Positions 5,444 to 5,459 of a DNA stretch of 5,459 nucleotides are shown here, piece by piece; position 1 is the stretch's first letter; every line of letters begins with the position of its first letter. The notes below the pieces were generated by a model, which ran no database searches, had not been told where the DNA came from, and worked only from the letters and a program-made list of their open reading frames with translations. Origin of the DNA: Selenomonadales bacterium (GTDB lineage: Bacteria; Bacillota; Negativicutes; RGIG982); contig JAFPBC010000120.1 of the NCBI GenBank assembly GCA_017390595.1, forward strand, positions 1 to 5,459, read 5' to 3'. The translations under genes and the position numbers were made by a program.

Positions 5444-5459
5444 TATCTATATTCTTGAA

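Overview
This window looks like a chromosomal segment of a Firmicute, at roughly half GC. The gene order tatD – yabE-like (G5/3D) – rnmV – rsmA – yabG is the arrangement known from Bacillus and many Clostridia (yabD-yabE-rnmV-ksgA-yabG). The codon style, GC level and a YbjN-like protein lead me to guess a Negativicute of the Selenomonas/Sporomusa kind. That placement is inference, not something the window proves. All genes are on the + strand and there is no sign of a mobile element, CRISPR array, tRNA or rRNA.

Layout. Positions 1-84 hold the last 27 codons of a TatD-type metal-dependent DNase, closed by a terminator (about 110-150). A 222-base gap (85-305) carries phased A/T tracts and a textbook sigma-A promoter. 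It drives a 328-residue membrane-anchored cell-wall protein (DUF348 x2, G5, 3D domain; 306-1292), which has its own terminator. A second transcription unit follows: rnmV (1389-1940), overlapping rsmA (1937-2797) by 4 bases, then a terminator. These two enzymes mature ribosomal RNA: ribonuclease M5 trims 5S rRNA and RsmA dimethylates the 3' end of 16S rRNA.

The sporulation protease gene yabG (GTG start at 2900, ends 3766) lies just after that terminator. It is preceded by an exact match to the sigma-K promoter consensus (AC, 17 bases, CATANNNTA). Its codon use also differs from its neighbours. A 143-residue YbjN-like protein of unknown role (3843-4274) and a UDP-glucose 4-epimerase, galE (4303-5298), follow at short spacing and end at a strong, probably bidirectional terminator (5321-5352). 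The last 106 bases have no gene I can support, only an imperfect inverted repeat.

The main result is that the genes are mostly well-known families. I see no clear undescribed system. The most informative signals are the sporulation-type promoter in front of yabG, the codon-use break at yabG, the curved-DNA-like tract before the yabE promoter, and the unexplained YbjN-like gene between yabG and galE.
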